Positions 6,712-17,029 of a DNA stretch of 64,000 nucleotides are shown piece by piece. The stretch comes from Propionibacteriaceae bacterium (GTDB taxonomy: Bacteria > Actinomycetota > Actinomycetes > Propionibacteriales > Propionibacteriaceae). Each line of letters starts with the position of its first letter. Position 1 is the stretch's first letter. Location: the NCBI GenBank assembly GCA_027492545.1, contig JAPUEL010000029.1, forward strand, positions 20,906-84,905. The letters run 5' to 3'. The notes beneath the pieces were generated by a model. That model made no database searches. It worked only from the letters and a program-made list of their open reading frames with translations, and had not been told where the DNA came from. The position numbers were made by a program, and so were the translations under genes.

Positions 6712-8179
6712 CCGGCTCCGGCTCGTCCATGGGCTGGCTCAGCTCGTGGGTGTGCATGATCCAGTACACGGCGCCGAACAGGATCAGCACCAGCATCCAC
6801 GGGCCGTTGCGCAGCCCGAACGTCATGGCCGCGAAGCCGAGCAGGACCACGGTGACCACGATCGCGGCCCGGAGCATCTTCGTCGACGGGTGGGCCATCG
6901 GGAGCAGGACCGCCCCCCACAGCAGGTACCAGGAGTGCAGCGCAGGGGCGCACAGCGCGAACCAGAGGAACGAGTACGCCAGGAAGTGCAGCGGCCTGCG
7001 GCCCAGGTGCAGGTAGGCGAACACCGCGATGCCGACCACCGAGACCACGGCGCCGATCGCGCGCACCACGGTGACCACGGCCACCCCGCTCGGATCCCAC
7101 CCGAAGCGCGTGGCGGGGAACTGGAGCGCGTGCCCGAGCAGCGTGAAGGGCGAGATCGTCTCGGCCATGCCGGGGACGTTGATGGCGTTGATCCAGCCGA
7201 AGCCCATACCGGAGAGCACCGAGATGAGGGCGAACACGGCCACCGAGAGCGCGAGCGAGGCCAGCGCCTTCCCCGCAGCCCACGCGACGGCCCGGGGGCG
7301 CCACGATGTCCACGGGGTGACCAGGAACGGCAGCGCGACGGCGGCGAGGAAGGCCGGCTGCTTGATGGCGGCCGCGGCCCCCACGATGAGCGCCCCCGCC
7401 CACCAGTGCCGGTAGCGCATCGTCACCCAGATCCCCAGCAGCATGAGCCCCACCATGAGCGCGTCGTTGTGGGCGCCGCCGACGAAATCGATGATCAGGA
7501 TGGGGTTGAGGACCGCGAACCAGCTGGCGGCCGCCGGGTCCACGCCCACGCGTCGCGCGATCCGGGGCACGAGCGAGCCGATGAGCAGCACCCCGACCAG
7601 CGCCGGCAGTCGCATGAGGACGGCCGACACGAACGGCTCGAAGCCGGCGAGGATCACCAGCCCGTGGCTCATCCACAACGACAGCGGGCCGTAGGGCGCC
7701 GTGGTCTCCCGCCACACCCACGCCACCTGATCGGCGTAGTAGCCCGGGAGAATCCCCGGACCCACCTGGTACGGGCTGAGGTTGTTGTGGATGAGCCAGC
7801 CGTGGGCGGCGTACGAGTAGGCGTCGTGGGAGAAGATGGGCGGCCCCAGGGCGAGCGGCAGCGCGACGACCGTCAGGACGGCCCAGTGCCTGAGCTGCGG
7901 CTGCCCCATCGCCCGGCGGCGGGCCGGGCGCAGCCGGAACCACGCCTCCAAGAGCAGCACCAGGCCGACGAGGGTGGTGACGGTGCCGACGATCTTGGTG
8001 GTGTCCCCGGCGATCCCGAGGTTGCGCAGCACGTCCCACATCGGCGAGGCCTGCGGGAGGTAGGCCGGGCTCAGCGAGCCGGCGAGGATCCCCAGGGAGC
8101 CGAGGAAACCGAACCACACGGCGCGGGTCGAGGCCGCCTGCCGGAGGTCGCGGCCGGCGCGCTGGAGGCGGCTATTCAC
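6701..8179 (-). CDS. GT-C alpha-1,6-mannosyltransferase (MptA/MptB-like)
   Basis: A 492-residue polytopic protein with roughly a dozen hydrophobic segments. The periplasmic-loop motif FSHDAYSYAAHGWLIHNN, with the conserved Asp of polyprenol-phosphomannose-dependent transferases, lies around residues 116-133; SPYQVGPG and a second loop near VGGAHNDALMVG follow. Mycobacterial MptA/MptB extend the alpha-1,6-mannan core of lipomannan. The start overlaps the NuoI-like gene by 8 nt, so it is translated from the same mRNA as the NuoB/C/I-like genes, an unexpected pairing. Family assignment is good; the acceptor is inferred. Confidence 0.8.
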   Translation of the reverse strand: MNSRLQRAGRDLRQAASTRAVWFGFLGSLGILAGSLSPAYLPQASPMWDVLRNLGIAGDTTKIVGTVTTLVGLVLLLEAWFRLRPARRRAMGQPQLRHWAVLTVVALPLALGPPIFSHDAYSYAAHGWLIHNNLSPYQVGPGILPGYYADQVAWVWRETTAPYGPLSLWMSHGLVILAGFEPFVSAVLMRLPALVGVLLIGSLVPRIARRVGVDPAAASWFAVLNPILIIDFVGGAHNDALMVGLMLLGIWVTMRYRHWWAGALIVGAAAAIKQPAFLAAVALPFLVTPWTSWRPRAVAWAAGKALASLALSVAVFALISVLSGMGFGWINAINVPGMAETISPFTLLGHALQFPATRFGWDPSGVAVVTVVRAIGAVVSVVGIAVFAYLHLGRRPLHFLAYSFLWFALCAPALHSWYLLWGAVLLPMAHPSTKMLRAAIVVTVVLLGFAAMTFGLRNGPWMLVLILFGAVYWIMHTHELSQPMDEPEPVSA

Positions 8180-8501
8180 CCGGCTCCCGCCTGGGGGCGA
8201 GGAGCCCCCGGTCGTGGACGAGGTCGACGAGGCGGTCGGCCGACGGCACCCTGGATCCGCTCCACTCGAGCGCGTCGGTGGGGCACTGCTCGATGCAGAC
8301 CCCGCAGTACATGCACAGCGCCCAGTCGATGGTGAAGGTGTCGAGCACGTTGTGGGTGCGGGGGCGGGCCCCCGGCGCCGGCACGCTCTGCTCCAGGTGC
8401 GAGGTCAGCGTGATGCACCAGGTTGGGCACTCCCGGGCGCAGATCATGCAGGAGGTGCAGCGGTCCTCGATGAGGGCGATCGAGCTGTGCGCGCCCGTCA
8501 T
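8172..8501 (-). CDS. NuoI-like 2x[4Fe-4S] ferredoxin subunit
   Basis: A 109-residue protein with two full CxxCxxCxxxCP motifs (CTSCMICARECP and CMYCGVCIEQCP), spaced as in NuoI rather than in small clostridial-type ferredoxins. It is much shorter than the window's main NuoI (185 aa) and lacks the N-terminal amphipathic segment. It overlaps the NuoC-like gene by 4 nt and the mannosyltransferase gene by 8 nt. It probably hands electrons between ferredoxin or KorAB and the NuoB-like cluster, by inference. Confidence 0.82.
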   Translation of the reverse strand: MTGAHSSIALIEDRCTSCMICARECPTWCITLTSHLEQSVPAPGARPRTHNVLDTFTIDWALCMYCGVCIEQCPTDALEWSGSRVPSADRLVDLVHDRGLLAPRREPGE

Positions 8502-9049
8502 CGCAGTCTCCTCACGCGGGCCCCGGTGGCGGAGAGCGCGATGTCGGCCGGCGTCGCGGCGGGATCCGTCACGACGGCGGGGTCGGGCACTCCCGGGGGG
8601 ACGAGCTTCCGGCGCGACGGCGACTGCTCGGACTCGCCGGGCTCCAGCGCCCCCGGCCAGTGCTGCGTCTGACGCGGCTCCAGCAGGACGTCCTTGCGCA
8701 GCGGCGCCCCTCCCCCGTGGTGGGTCAGCGGACGGTTGTCGGCGCCGTCGAACGCGACGCCGAAGAAGTCATGGACCTGGCGCTGCAGCCAGGCACAGCC
8801 CGGGAACAGGTCCGTGAGGTCGGGGAGGTGGGGGTCGTCGCGGGCGGTGAGGGCCGCCAGGTGCACCTGGCGGCCGTCCTCGGGGCGCTCGAGCCACAGC
8901 AGGACCCTGATGTGGTCGCTCTGGCCCACCTCGTCGACGGCGGTCAGGTTGGTCAGGAGGGTGAATCCGGCCTCGCGGGCCTCGGCGGCCCGGGTGTGCC
9001 AGTGGGCCGCCTCCACCTGCTCTGCCGCCGTGCGGTCAGGAGACGCCAC
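8498..9049 (-). CDS. NuoC-like subunit (30-kDa family)
   Basis: A 183-residue protein of the complex I 30-kDa/hydrogenase subunit family. The core motif WLQRQVHDFFGVAFDG around residues 92-107 corresponds to the [18 protein letters not shown] motif of NuoC, followed by PLRKDVLL. The C-terminal 50 residues are Pro/Arg-rich and outside the conserved fold. GTG start with a strong GGAGGT box 6 nt upstream; overlaps the NuoB-like gene by 14 nt and the NuoI-like gene by 4 nt. A complete second NuoC exists at 29282-29977. Confidence 0.82.
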   Translation of the reverse strand: MASPDRTAAEQVEAAHWHTRAAEAREAGFTLLTNLTAVDEVGQSDHIRVLLWLERPEDGRQVHLAALTARDDPHLPDLTDLFPGCAWLQRQVHDFFGVAFDGADNRPLTHHGGGAPLRKDVLLEPRQTQHWPGALEPGESEQSPSRRKLVPPGVPDPAVVTDPAATPADIALSATGARVRRLR

Positions 9050-9434
9050 GGCGGACCTCCTCGAGGTAGGCGTGCAGGGCCTCGGGCGGCGGCGGGCAGC
9101 CGGCGATGAAGTGGTCCACCCCCACCAGCGACTCCGCGCCCTTCACCACCGAGTACGAGTCCCAGTACGGGCCGCCGACGCACGCGCACGCCCCGAACGC
9201 CACGACCGTCCGCTCCTCCGGCAGCCGGTCCAGGACCCCCAGGATGGCCGGCACGAGGGGGGCGGTGATGGTCCCCGACAGCGTCACGACCAGCCTCGCG
9301 CCCGGCGGCACGGCCGTCACGTCCACGATCGGCCGCTCACCCGCGGCGGCCTGCGTCTCCAGCGCACAACAGGCCAGCGGCACGTCGACGACGAACACCG
9401 AGGCGTCGTCGAACCAGTCGCGGGCAGGCAGCAT
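9036..9434 (-). CDS. NuoB-like [4Fe-4S] subunit (PSST family)
   Basis: A 132-residue NuoB homologue retaining all four cluster N2 ligands: the tandem Cys22-Cys23, Cys83 in GACAC and Cys113 in AGCPPPPE. It is shorter than the main NuoB (184 aa) and lacks its N-terminal and C-terminal extensions. First gene of the NuoB-NuoC-NuoI-mannosyltransferase minus-strand operon, divergent from korAB. No NuoD-like or NuoH-like gene accompanies it, so its electron acceptor is not obvious. The start follows a TAGACT box by 6 nt. Confidence 0.85.
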   Translation of the reverse strand: MLPARDWFDDASVFVVDVPLACCALETQAAAGERPIVDVTAVPPGARLVVTLSGTITAPLVPAILGVLDRLPEERTVVAFGACACVGGPYWDSYSVVKGAESLVGVDHFIAGCPPPPEALHAYLEEVRRGVS

Positions 9435-9440
9435 GGAGGG

Positions 9441-9446
9441 AGTCTA
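9441..9446 (-). promoter_or_regulatory. -10 box of the mini NuoB/C/I operon
   Basis: TAGACT on the minus strand, 6 nt before the ATG at 9434; leaderless. Confidence 0.5.
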
Positions 9447-9484
9447 CTGGCGCCAGTTCACTGTCAGCGCAACGATCGAGGCGG

Positions 9485-9503
9485 GGGTTTGAGGCCTGAA
9501 CCC
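9485..9503. promoter_or_regulatory. Short dyad GGGTT-N9-AACCC
   Basis: Inverted repeat directly abutting the TACAAT box of korA in the divergent korAB/NuoB-like intergenic region, where a regulator could control korA. Five-base arms only, so chance is possible. Confidence 0.3.
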
Positions 9504-9509
9504 TACAAT
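9504..9509 (+). promoter_or_regulatory. -10 box of korAB
   Basis: TACAAT, 42 nt before the GTG start of korA; no good -35 at the expected distance. The leader carries GAGGTAG upstream of the start. Confidence 0.4.
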
Positions 9510-9551
9510 GGCCAAGACATCTTTTCGCTAATTCCCTGAGGTAGATAGCAC

Positions 9552-11422
<1,871 letters not shown>

Positions 11423-11423
<1 letters not shown>

Positions 11424-12460
11424 TGCCCACCGGCCTCGTCGGAGTCCCACTGAGCCTCGAGCCTCAGACCAAGAAGGACTACACCAGCGACCAGGAGGTG
11501 CGCTGGTGCCCCGGGTGCGGTGACTACGCCGTCCTGTCCACGTTCCAGTCGATGATGGCCACGTTCGGCATCAAGCGGGAGAACACCGTCATCGTCTCGG
11601 GCATCGGCTGCTCGTCGCGCTTCCCCTACTACGTCGACACCTACGGCATGCACTCCATCCACGGGCGCGCGCCGGCCATCGCGACGGGTGTCGCGGTGAC
11701 CCGGCCGGACCTCAACGTCTGGGTGGTCACCGGCGACGGGGACGCGCTGTCGATCGGCGGCAACCACCTCATCCACGCGCTGCGCCGCAACGTGAACATC
11801 ACCATCATGCTGTTCAACAACCGCATCTACGGCCTCACCAAGGGGCAGTACTCGCCCACCTCGGAGCTCGGGAAGGTGACCAAGTCCACGCCGTACGGCT
11901 CCCTGGACACGCCGTTCAACCCCGTGTCGCTGGCGCTGGGGGCCGAGGCGTCGTTCGTGGCGCGCACCATCGACTCTGACCGGGCGCACCTGACGGAGGT
12001 CCTGACGGCCGCCACGCAGCACCGGGGCGCCTCGCTGGTGGAGATCTACCAGAACTGCCCCATCTTCAACGACGACGCCTTCGCCACCCTCAAGGGCCCC
12101 GAGGGCGCGCTGATCTCGCTCAAGCACGGCGAGCCGATCATCTTCGGCGGCGGCGAGCTGTGCGTCGTCCGCGGCCTCGACGGCGACATCCACATCGCCG
12201 AGACGGCCACCGCAGACCGGTCCCGCATCGTCGTCCACGACGAGACCCGTGCGGACCCGTCGCAGGCGTTCGCGCTGTCCCGCCTCACCGAGTCCGGCGT
12301 GCTGCGCCAGGCGCCCATCGGCATCTTCCGCCGCGTGCCCCGGCCCAGCTACGACGACCTGCTGCGCGAGCAGATCGCTGCCGTCCGCGCGGAGGACACC
12401 GGGGCCGCGCTGGCCGCCGTGATCGCGGGCCAGGACACGTGGGAGGCGGACGAGCTCTGA
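11423..12460 (+). CDS. korB: 2-oxoglutarate:ferredoxin oxidoreductase, beta subunit
   Basis: A 345-residue TPP-binding beta subunit. N-terminal WCPGCGDYAVL (Cys29, Cys32), GIGCSSRFPYY and IYQNCPIFND supply cysteines for one [4Fe-4S] cluster. The TPP/Mg motif is VVTGDGDALSIGGNHLIHAL ending in FNNRIYGLTKGQ. Start codon overlaps the korA stop by one base, giving coupled translation and 1:1 subunits. The M13 peptidase gene downstream has its own promoter. Confidence 0.93.
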
Positions 12461-12483
12461 CGCTGACCCTTCTCGGGACTGGC

Positions 12484-12489
12484 TAGGCT
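12484..12489 (+). promoter_or_regulatory. -10 box of the M13 peptidase gene
   Basis: TAGGCT, 7 nt before the ATG at 12497; leaderless. Confidence 0.5.
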
Positions 12490-12496
12490 GGCGGGC

Positions 12497-14446
12497 ATGA
12501 CAGCCTCCATCACGTTCGAGCACTTCGACCGCGCCCTCCGGCCCCAGGACGATCTCTTCCGCCACGTCAACGGCACGTGGTTGCGCACCGCGCCGATCGC
12601 TCCTGACCGCGCCTCGGCCGGCGGCTTCGTCGATCTGGTCGAGCAGGCCGAGAAGGACGTACTGGCGCTGGTCAGCGAGCTGCCGGCGGGCGACGCCTCC
12701 ACCGACGACGGGAAGATCGCAGGCCTGTACGCCGCCTTCATGGACACCGAACGCATCGAGGCCCTGGGCGGCTCGCCGCTGCAACCCCTCCTGGCGGCCA
12801 TCGACGACGTCGACTCCCCCAGCGCCATGGCCCGCCACCTCGGCTGGTCGCTGCGGCACGGCCTGAGCCCCCTGGTGCACCTGTACGAGGAGTCGGACCC
12901 GGGAGACCCCACCCGCTACGCCGTGTTCTCCTCCCAGGGCGGCCTCGGCCTGCCCGACGAGGCGTACTACCGCGAGGACGCGCACGAGGAGATCCGCGGC
13001 AAGTACCTCGCCCACGTGGCCCGGGTGTTCGAGCTCGCCGGCCTCCCCGACCCGGCCGCGCAGGCCCGGGCGGTCATGGACCTGGAGACCGCGATCGCCG
13101 CCCACCACTGGGACCGGGTCCGCTGCCGCGACCTCCGCGCGATGTACAACCCCACGTCGTACGACGATGTCGTTGCGGCCTCACCCGGGTTCGACTGGCC
13201 GGCGTTCCTGGACGGTGCCGGCATCCCTGCCGACAAGCTGTCCGAGGTGATCGTCTCCCAACCTTCGTTCCTGGAGGGCGTGGCCCCGCTGCTGGAGTCC
13301 CAGCCGCTCGAGTCGTGGCGGAGCTGGGCTCGGTGGAAGGCCGTCAACGGCCTCTCGCCCTACCTGTCGTCGGACTTCGTCGAGGCGCGCTTCGACTTCT
13401 ACGAGCGCACCCTCAACGGCAATGAGGAGCAGCGCCCCCGGTGGAAGCGCGGCATCGCCTTCGTGGAGGGGGTCGTCGGCGAGGCGGTCGGCCGCGCCTA
13501 CGTGGAGCGACACTTCCGGGCGGAGGCGAAGCAGGCGATGGACGTCCTCGTGGCGAACCTGCTCGCCGCCTACCGTGAGTCGATCGAGAAGCTCGCGTGG
13601 ATGACCGACGAGACCCGCGCCGAGGCGCTGCGGAAGCTGGAGCAGTTCACCCCCAAGGTGGGCTACCCGGTCAAGTGGCGGGACTACGCCGCCCTGGTCG
13701 TCACCCCCGAGGACCTGGTGGCCTCGGTGCTGGCGGCCAACTCCTTCGAACTGGACTACACGCTGAGCCGCATCGGTGGCCCGGTCGACCGCGACGAGTG
13801 GCAGATGTTCGCCCAGACCGTCAACGCCTACTACCACCCCCTGCGCAACGAGATCGTCTTCCCCGCCGCGATCCTCCAGCCGCCGTTCTTCAACGCCGAC
13901 GCCGACGACGCGGTCAACTACGGCGCCATCGGCGCGGTGATCGGGCACGAGATCGGCCACGGCTTCGACGACAAGGGCTCCACGTGCGACGGCGACGGCC
14001 GCCTCCGCGACTGGTGGCAGCCGGAGGACCGCGAGGCCTTCGAGGCGCTCGCCGGCCGCCTGATCGCCCAGTACGACGGCCTGGCGCCTGAGGGCGTGGA
14101 CGGCGGCTCGGTCAACGGTGAGCTCACCGTCGGCGAGAACATCGGCGACCTCGGGGGGCTGGGCATCGCCTACCGGGCCTGGCTCCTCGCGGGCGGGAAC
14201 CCCGACGGCGAGCCGATCGACGGGCTCACCCCGGCGCAGCGGTTCTTCACCGGCTGGGCCCAGGCCTGGCGCGGGAAGCGTCGCCCTGAGGCGATGAAGG
14301 TGCTGCTCGCCACGGACCCCCACTCCCCCAACGAGTTCCGCTGCAACCAGATCGTGCGCAACCTGGACGCCTTCTACGAGGCGTTCGACGTCTCCCCCGA
14401 CGACGACCTCTGGCTCCCCCAGGAGGACCGGGTCACGATCTGGTAG
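12497..14446 (+). CDS. M13-family zinc metallopeptidase (PepO/neprilysin-like)
   Basis: A 649-residue peptidase. Substrate-binding segment NAYYHPLRNEIVFPAAILQP, zinc motif GHEIGHGFDD with His484, Glu485 and His488, third ligand in GENIGDLGG near residue 546 and a C-terminal segment with RCNQIVRNLDAF. No signal peptide or membrane anchor, so unlike neprilysin it is probably cytoplasmic and trims oligopeptides. Length is typical for bacterial PepO. Convergent with the polyprenyl synthase gene 24 bp downstream. Confidence 0.93.
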   Translation: MTASITFEHFDRALRPQDDLFRHVNGTWLRTAPIAPDRASAGGFVDLVEQAEKDVLALVSELPAGDASTDDGKIAGLYAAFMDTERIEALGGSPLQPLLAAIDDVDSPSAMARHLGWSLRHGLSPLVHLYEESDPGDPTRYAVFSSQGGLGLPDEAYYREDAHEEIRGKYLAHVARVFELAGLPDPAAQARAVMDLETAIAAHHWDRVRCRDLRAMYNPTSYDDVVAASPGFDWPAFLDGAGIPADKLSEVIVSQPSFLEGVAPLLESQPLESWRSWARWKAVNGLSPYLSSDFVEARFDFYERTLNGNEEQRPRWKRGIAFVEGVVGEAVGRAYVERHFRAEAKQAMDVLVANLLAAYRESIEKLAWMTDETRAEALRKLEQFTPKVGYPVKWRDYAALVVTPEDLVASVLAANSFELDYTLSRIGGPVDRDEWQMFAQTVNAYYHPLRNEIVFPAAILQPPFFNADADDAVNYGAIGAVIGHEIGHGFDDKGSTCDGDGRLRDWWQPEDREAFEALAGRLIAQYDGLAPEGVDGGSVNGELTVGENIGDLGGLGIAYRAWLLAGGNPDGEPIDGLTPAQRFFTGWAQAWRGKRRPEAMKVLLATDPHSPNEFRCNQIVRNLDAFYEAFDVSPDDDLWLPQEDRVTIW

Positions 14447-14470
14447 GTCGGACTGCGGAGGTGGGCCGCG

Positions 14471-15436
14471 TCAGGCGGTGCGGTCCACCAGGTCCGAGCA
14501 CACCTTGAGCAACGCATCCTTCGCGTCGCCGTCCGGCAGCGGGGCCAGGTGGGCGCGGGCGATGTCCGCGCGGCGCTCCACCTCCGCCTTGGCCCGCGCC
14601 ATCACGGGATGTGACCGCAAGGCGGCCAGGAGCTGATCGAGGGAGTGGTCGCTGCTGAGGTCGCCGTCGATCAGGGCGAGGAGCTCGGCGTCCGCGGGGT
14701 CCTTGGAGGCGCGCAGCATCAGCACCGGCAGGGTCGGGACGCCTTCGCGCAGGTCGGTGCCGGGGGTCTTGCCGGTGGTGGTGGAGTTGATGTCGATGAG
14801 GTCGTCGGACAGCTGGAACACCAACCCGATCTCCTCGCCGAACGCGGCCAGCGCGTCGAGGATGGTCTGGTCCGCCCCCGAGACCATGCCGCCGAAGAGC
14901 GCGGACGCGGCGATCAGGGAGCCGGTCTTGTCCGCGATGACCTGGATGTAGTGCGCCAGGGGGTCCTCGCCGTCGGCAGGGCCCTTGGTCTCGGCGATCT
15001 GCCCCTGGACGAGGCGCGCGAACGTCTCCGCCTGGAGGTGCACGTACTCCACGCCCAGTTCCGCGACGGTGGTCGAGGCCCGGGCGAACAGGAAGTCCCC
15101 CACCAGGATGGCCACCGAGTTGCCCCAGAGCCGGTTGGCGGACGGCGCGCCGCGACGCAGGTCCGCGACGTCCATGACGTCGTCGTGGTAGAGGCTGGCC
15201 ACGTGCGTGAGCTCCATCACGAGCGCCGCCCGCATGAGGTCCTCGTCGTCCACCTGCCCGCCGAACCGCGCGGCGAGGAACACCAGCAGGGGCCGGAACC
15301 GCTTGCCACCCGCCGAGATGATGTGCCGGGAGGCCTCCGTCACGAACGGCGAACTGGCGACGGCCACGTCCACCAGCCGCTCCTCGAACTGGTCGAGGAG
15401 CACGGACAGGTGCTCATCCAGCGGGGCGTCCGCCAC
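14471..15436 (-). CDS. Long-chain trans-polyprenyl diphosphate synthase
   Basis: A 321-residue class I prenyltransferase that condenses farnesyl/geranylgeranyl-PP with IPP, probably making the menaquinone side chain. GGKRFRPLLVFLA, first Asp-rich motif DDVMD (85-89) with small residues upstream (Ala80, Ser81), typical of long-chain enzymes, and second motif DDLID. GTG start with AAGGAGA upstream, 18 nt after the nuoN stop, so it is the last gene of the menJ-nuoA-N operon. Exact chain length cannot be read from sequence. Confidence 0.92.
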   Translation of the reverse strand: MADAPLDEHLSVLLDQFEERLVDVAVASSPFVTEASRHIISAGGKRFRPLLVFLAARFGGQVDDEDLMRAALVMELTHVASLYHDDVMDVADLRRGAPSANRLWGNSVAILVGDFLFARASTTVAELGVEYVHLQAETFARLVQGQIAETKGPADGEDPLAHYIQVIADKTGSLIAASALFGGMVSGADQTILDALAAFGEEIGLVFQLSDDLIDINSTTTGKTPGTDLREGVPTLPVLMLRASKDPADAELLALIDGDLSSDHSLDQLLAALRSHPVMARAKAEVERRADIARAHLAPLPDGDAKDALLKVCSDLVDRTA

Positions 15437-15454
15437 GGGGTCTCCTTGTCAGGG

Positions 15455-17029
15455 TCAGCGAATGAACTGGGCCGCATCCGCGATGAGCGCGAGCACGCCA
15501 CCGGGAAGCAGGCCGAGGACAAGGGTAACCACTCCGGCCACAACAAGCACAGACCACGTCCAGAGCGACGGGGTCTCCACCGTGCCCACGTGCTGCTCGT
15601 CGGCGTCCTGGAACCACATGGCCACCACGACCTTGAGGTAGAAGAACGCGGCGATGACGCTCATGATCACCGCGACCAGCACCAGCCAGCCGTAGCCGCC
15701 GGCCCAGGCGGCCGCGAACACGGCCAGCTTGCCGACGAATCCGGCGGTGAGCGGGATGCCCGCGAAGCTGAGCAGGAACAGCGTCATCAGAGCGGCGATG
15801 ACGGGGTTGCGACGCCCCAGCCCCTTCCACGCGTCGAGGCTGTTGGCCTCGCCGCCGGAGCGGCGCACCATGGTGATGATCGCGAACCCGCCCAGGGTGG
15901 CCACGCCGTAGGTCAGCAGGTAGAAGCCGATGGCCCCCACGCTGGAGATGCTGACGTCGTCGCCGGCCTGGACCGCGCCCACGACGCCGACGAGGATGAA
16001 CCCGGCGTGCGCGATGGACGAGTAGGCCAGAAGGCGCTTGATGTCGTTCTGCGCGAGGGCCACGGTGGCGCCGAGCAGCATGGTGAGGACGGCCACCACC
16101 GCGAACAGCAGCTGCCAGTCCCAGCGCAGGCCGCCGAGGGCGACGTAGAAGATGCGCAACAGCGCGGCGACGGCGGCCGTCTTGGTGGCCACCGCCATGA
16201 AGCCGGTCACCGGGGTGGGGGCGCCCATGTAGACGTCTGGGGTCCAGGCATGGAACGGCACGGCGCCGATCTTGAACAGGAGGCCCACGGAGGTCAGCAG
16301 CATGCCGGTGAGCAGCAGCGGATGGCTGCCGGTGCCGGCCGCGATGGCCGCGTCGATGTCCGCCAGCTGGAAGGCGCCCGCGTAGCCGTACAGCATCGCG
16401 ATGCCGTACAGCATGATCGCCGACGCCAGGGAGCCCAGCAGGAAGTACTTCAGGGCGGCCTCCTGGCTGAGCAGGCGGCGCCTCCGGGCCATGCCGGTGA
16501 GCAGGTACAGCGGCAGCGAGAAGATCTCCACGGCCACGAACAGCGTCAGCAGGTCGTTGGCGGAAGCGAAGACCATCATGCCGAACAGCGAGAAGAGCAG
16601 CAGCGGGAAGATCTCCGTGTGCTCGCGGCGCAGCTTGTCCGCCTCGCGCTCGAGGGGCGAGCCAGGCACCGTCGCGGCGGACGACGCGAACGCCGACTGC
16701 CCGTTGCCGAGCCCGCGCTCCGCGAACAGGGCCACTCCCCCGAGCCCGAAGACCAGCAGGAGGCTCCAGAAGAAGAACGAGGGTCCGTCGATGGCGAGCA
16801 CGCCCATGGCCGCGATCTGCGGGGTGGCCTGCACCCAGTTCAGGATGGTCAGCCCTAGGGCCGCGACCACCGCGATGGCGGCAAGAGCGGTCTGGATGAC
16901 GTAGCGCAGCTCCCGCGGCGCCAGGGCCTCGACGAGCACGCCGATGCAGGCGGCGCCCAGGATCACCAGGAGGGGCGACAGCAGCATCCACTCCAGGGTG
17001 GGAGCAGCGATCTCCAGGAGGTTGATCAT
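15455..17029 (-). CDS. nuoN: NADH-quinone oxidoreductase subunit N
   Basis: A 524-residue antiporter-like membrane subunit with about 14 helices. Characteristic segments: HTEIFPLLLFSLFGMMVFAS, KYFLLGSLASAIMLYG, VPFHAWTPDVYMGAPTPVTG and LLAYSSIAHAGFILVG, which hold the conserved Lys and Glu of the proton channel. Its ATG overlaps the nuoM stop by 4 nt. Next comes the polyprenyl diphosphate synthase gene. Confidence 0.95.
   Translation of the reverse strand: MINLLEIAAPTLEWMLLSPLLVILGAACIGVLVEALAPRELRYVIQTALAAIAVVAALGLTILNWVQATPQIAAMGVLAIDGPSFFFWSLLLVFGLGGVALFAERGLGNGQSAFASSAATVPGSPLEREADKLRREHTEIFPLLLFSLFGMMVFASANDLLTLFVAVEIFSLPLYLLTGMARRRRLLSQEAALKYFLLGSLASAIMLYGIAMLYGYAGAFQLADIDAAIAAGTGSHPLLLTGMLLTSVGLLFKIGAVPFHAWTPDVYMGAPTPVTGFMAVATKTAAVAALLRIFYVALGGLRWDWQLLFAVVAVLTMLLGATVALAQNDIKRLLAYSSIAHAGFILVGVVGAVQAGDDVSISSVGAIGFYLLTYGVATLGGFAIITMVRRSGGEANSLDAWKGLGRRNPVIAALMTLFLLSFAGIPLTAGFVGKLAVFAAAWAGGYGWLVLVAVIMSVIAAFFYLKVVVAMWFQDADEQHVGTVETPSLWTWSVLVVAGVVTLVLGLLPGGVLALIADAAQFIR

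Noticed and set aside
6431..8335. 634-codon plus-strand frame opposite the mannosyltransferase
   Set aside because: Composition dominated by Arg, His, Gly and Asp with no motif; antisense shadow of a polytopic membrane gene.
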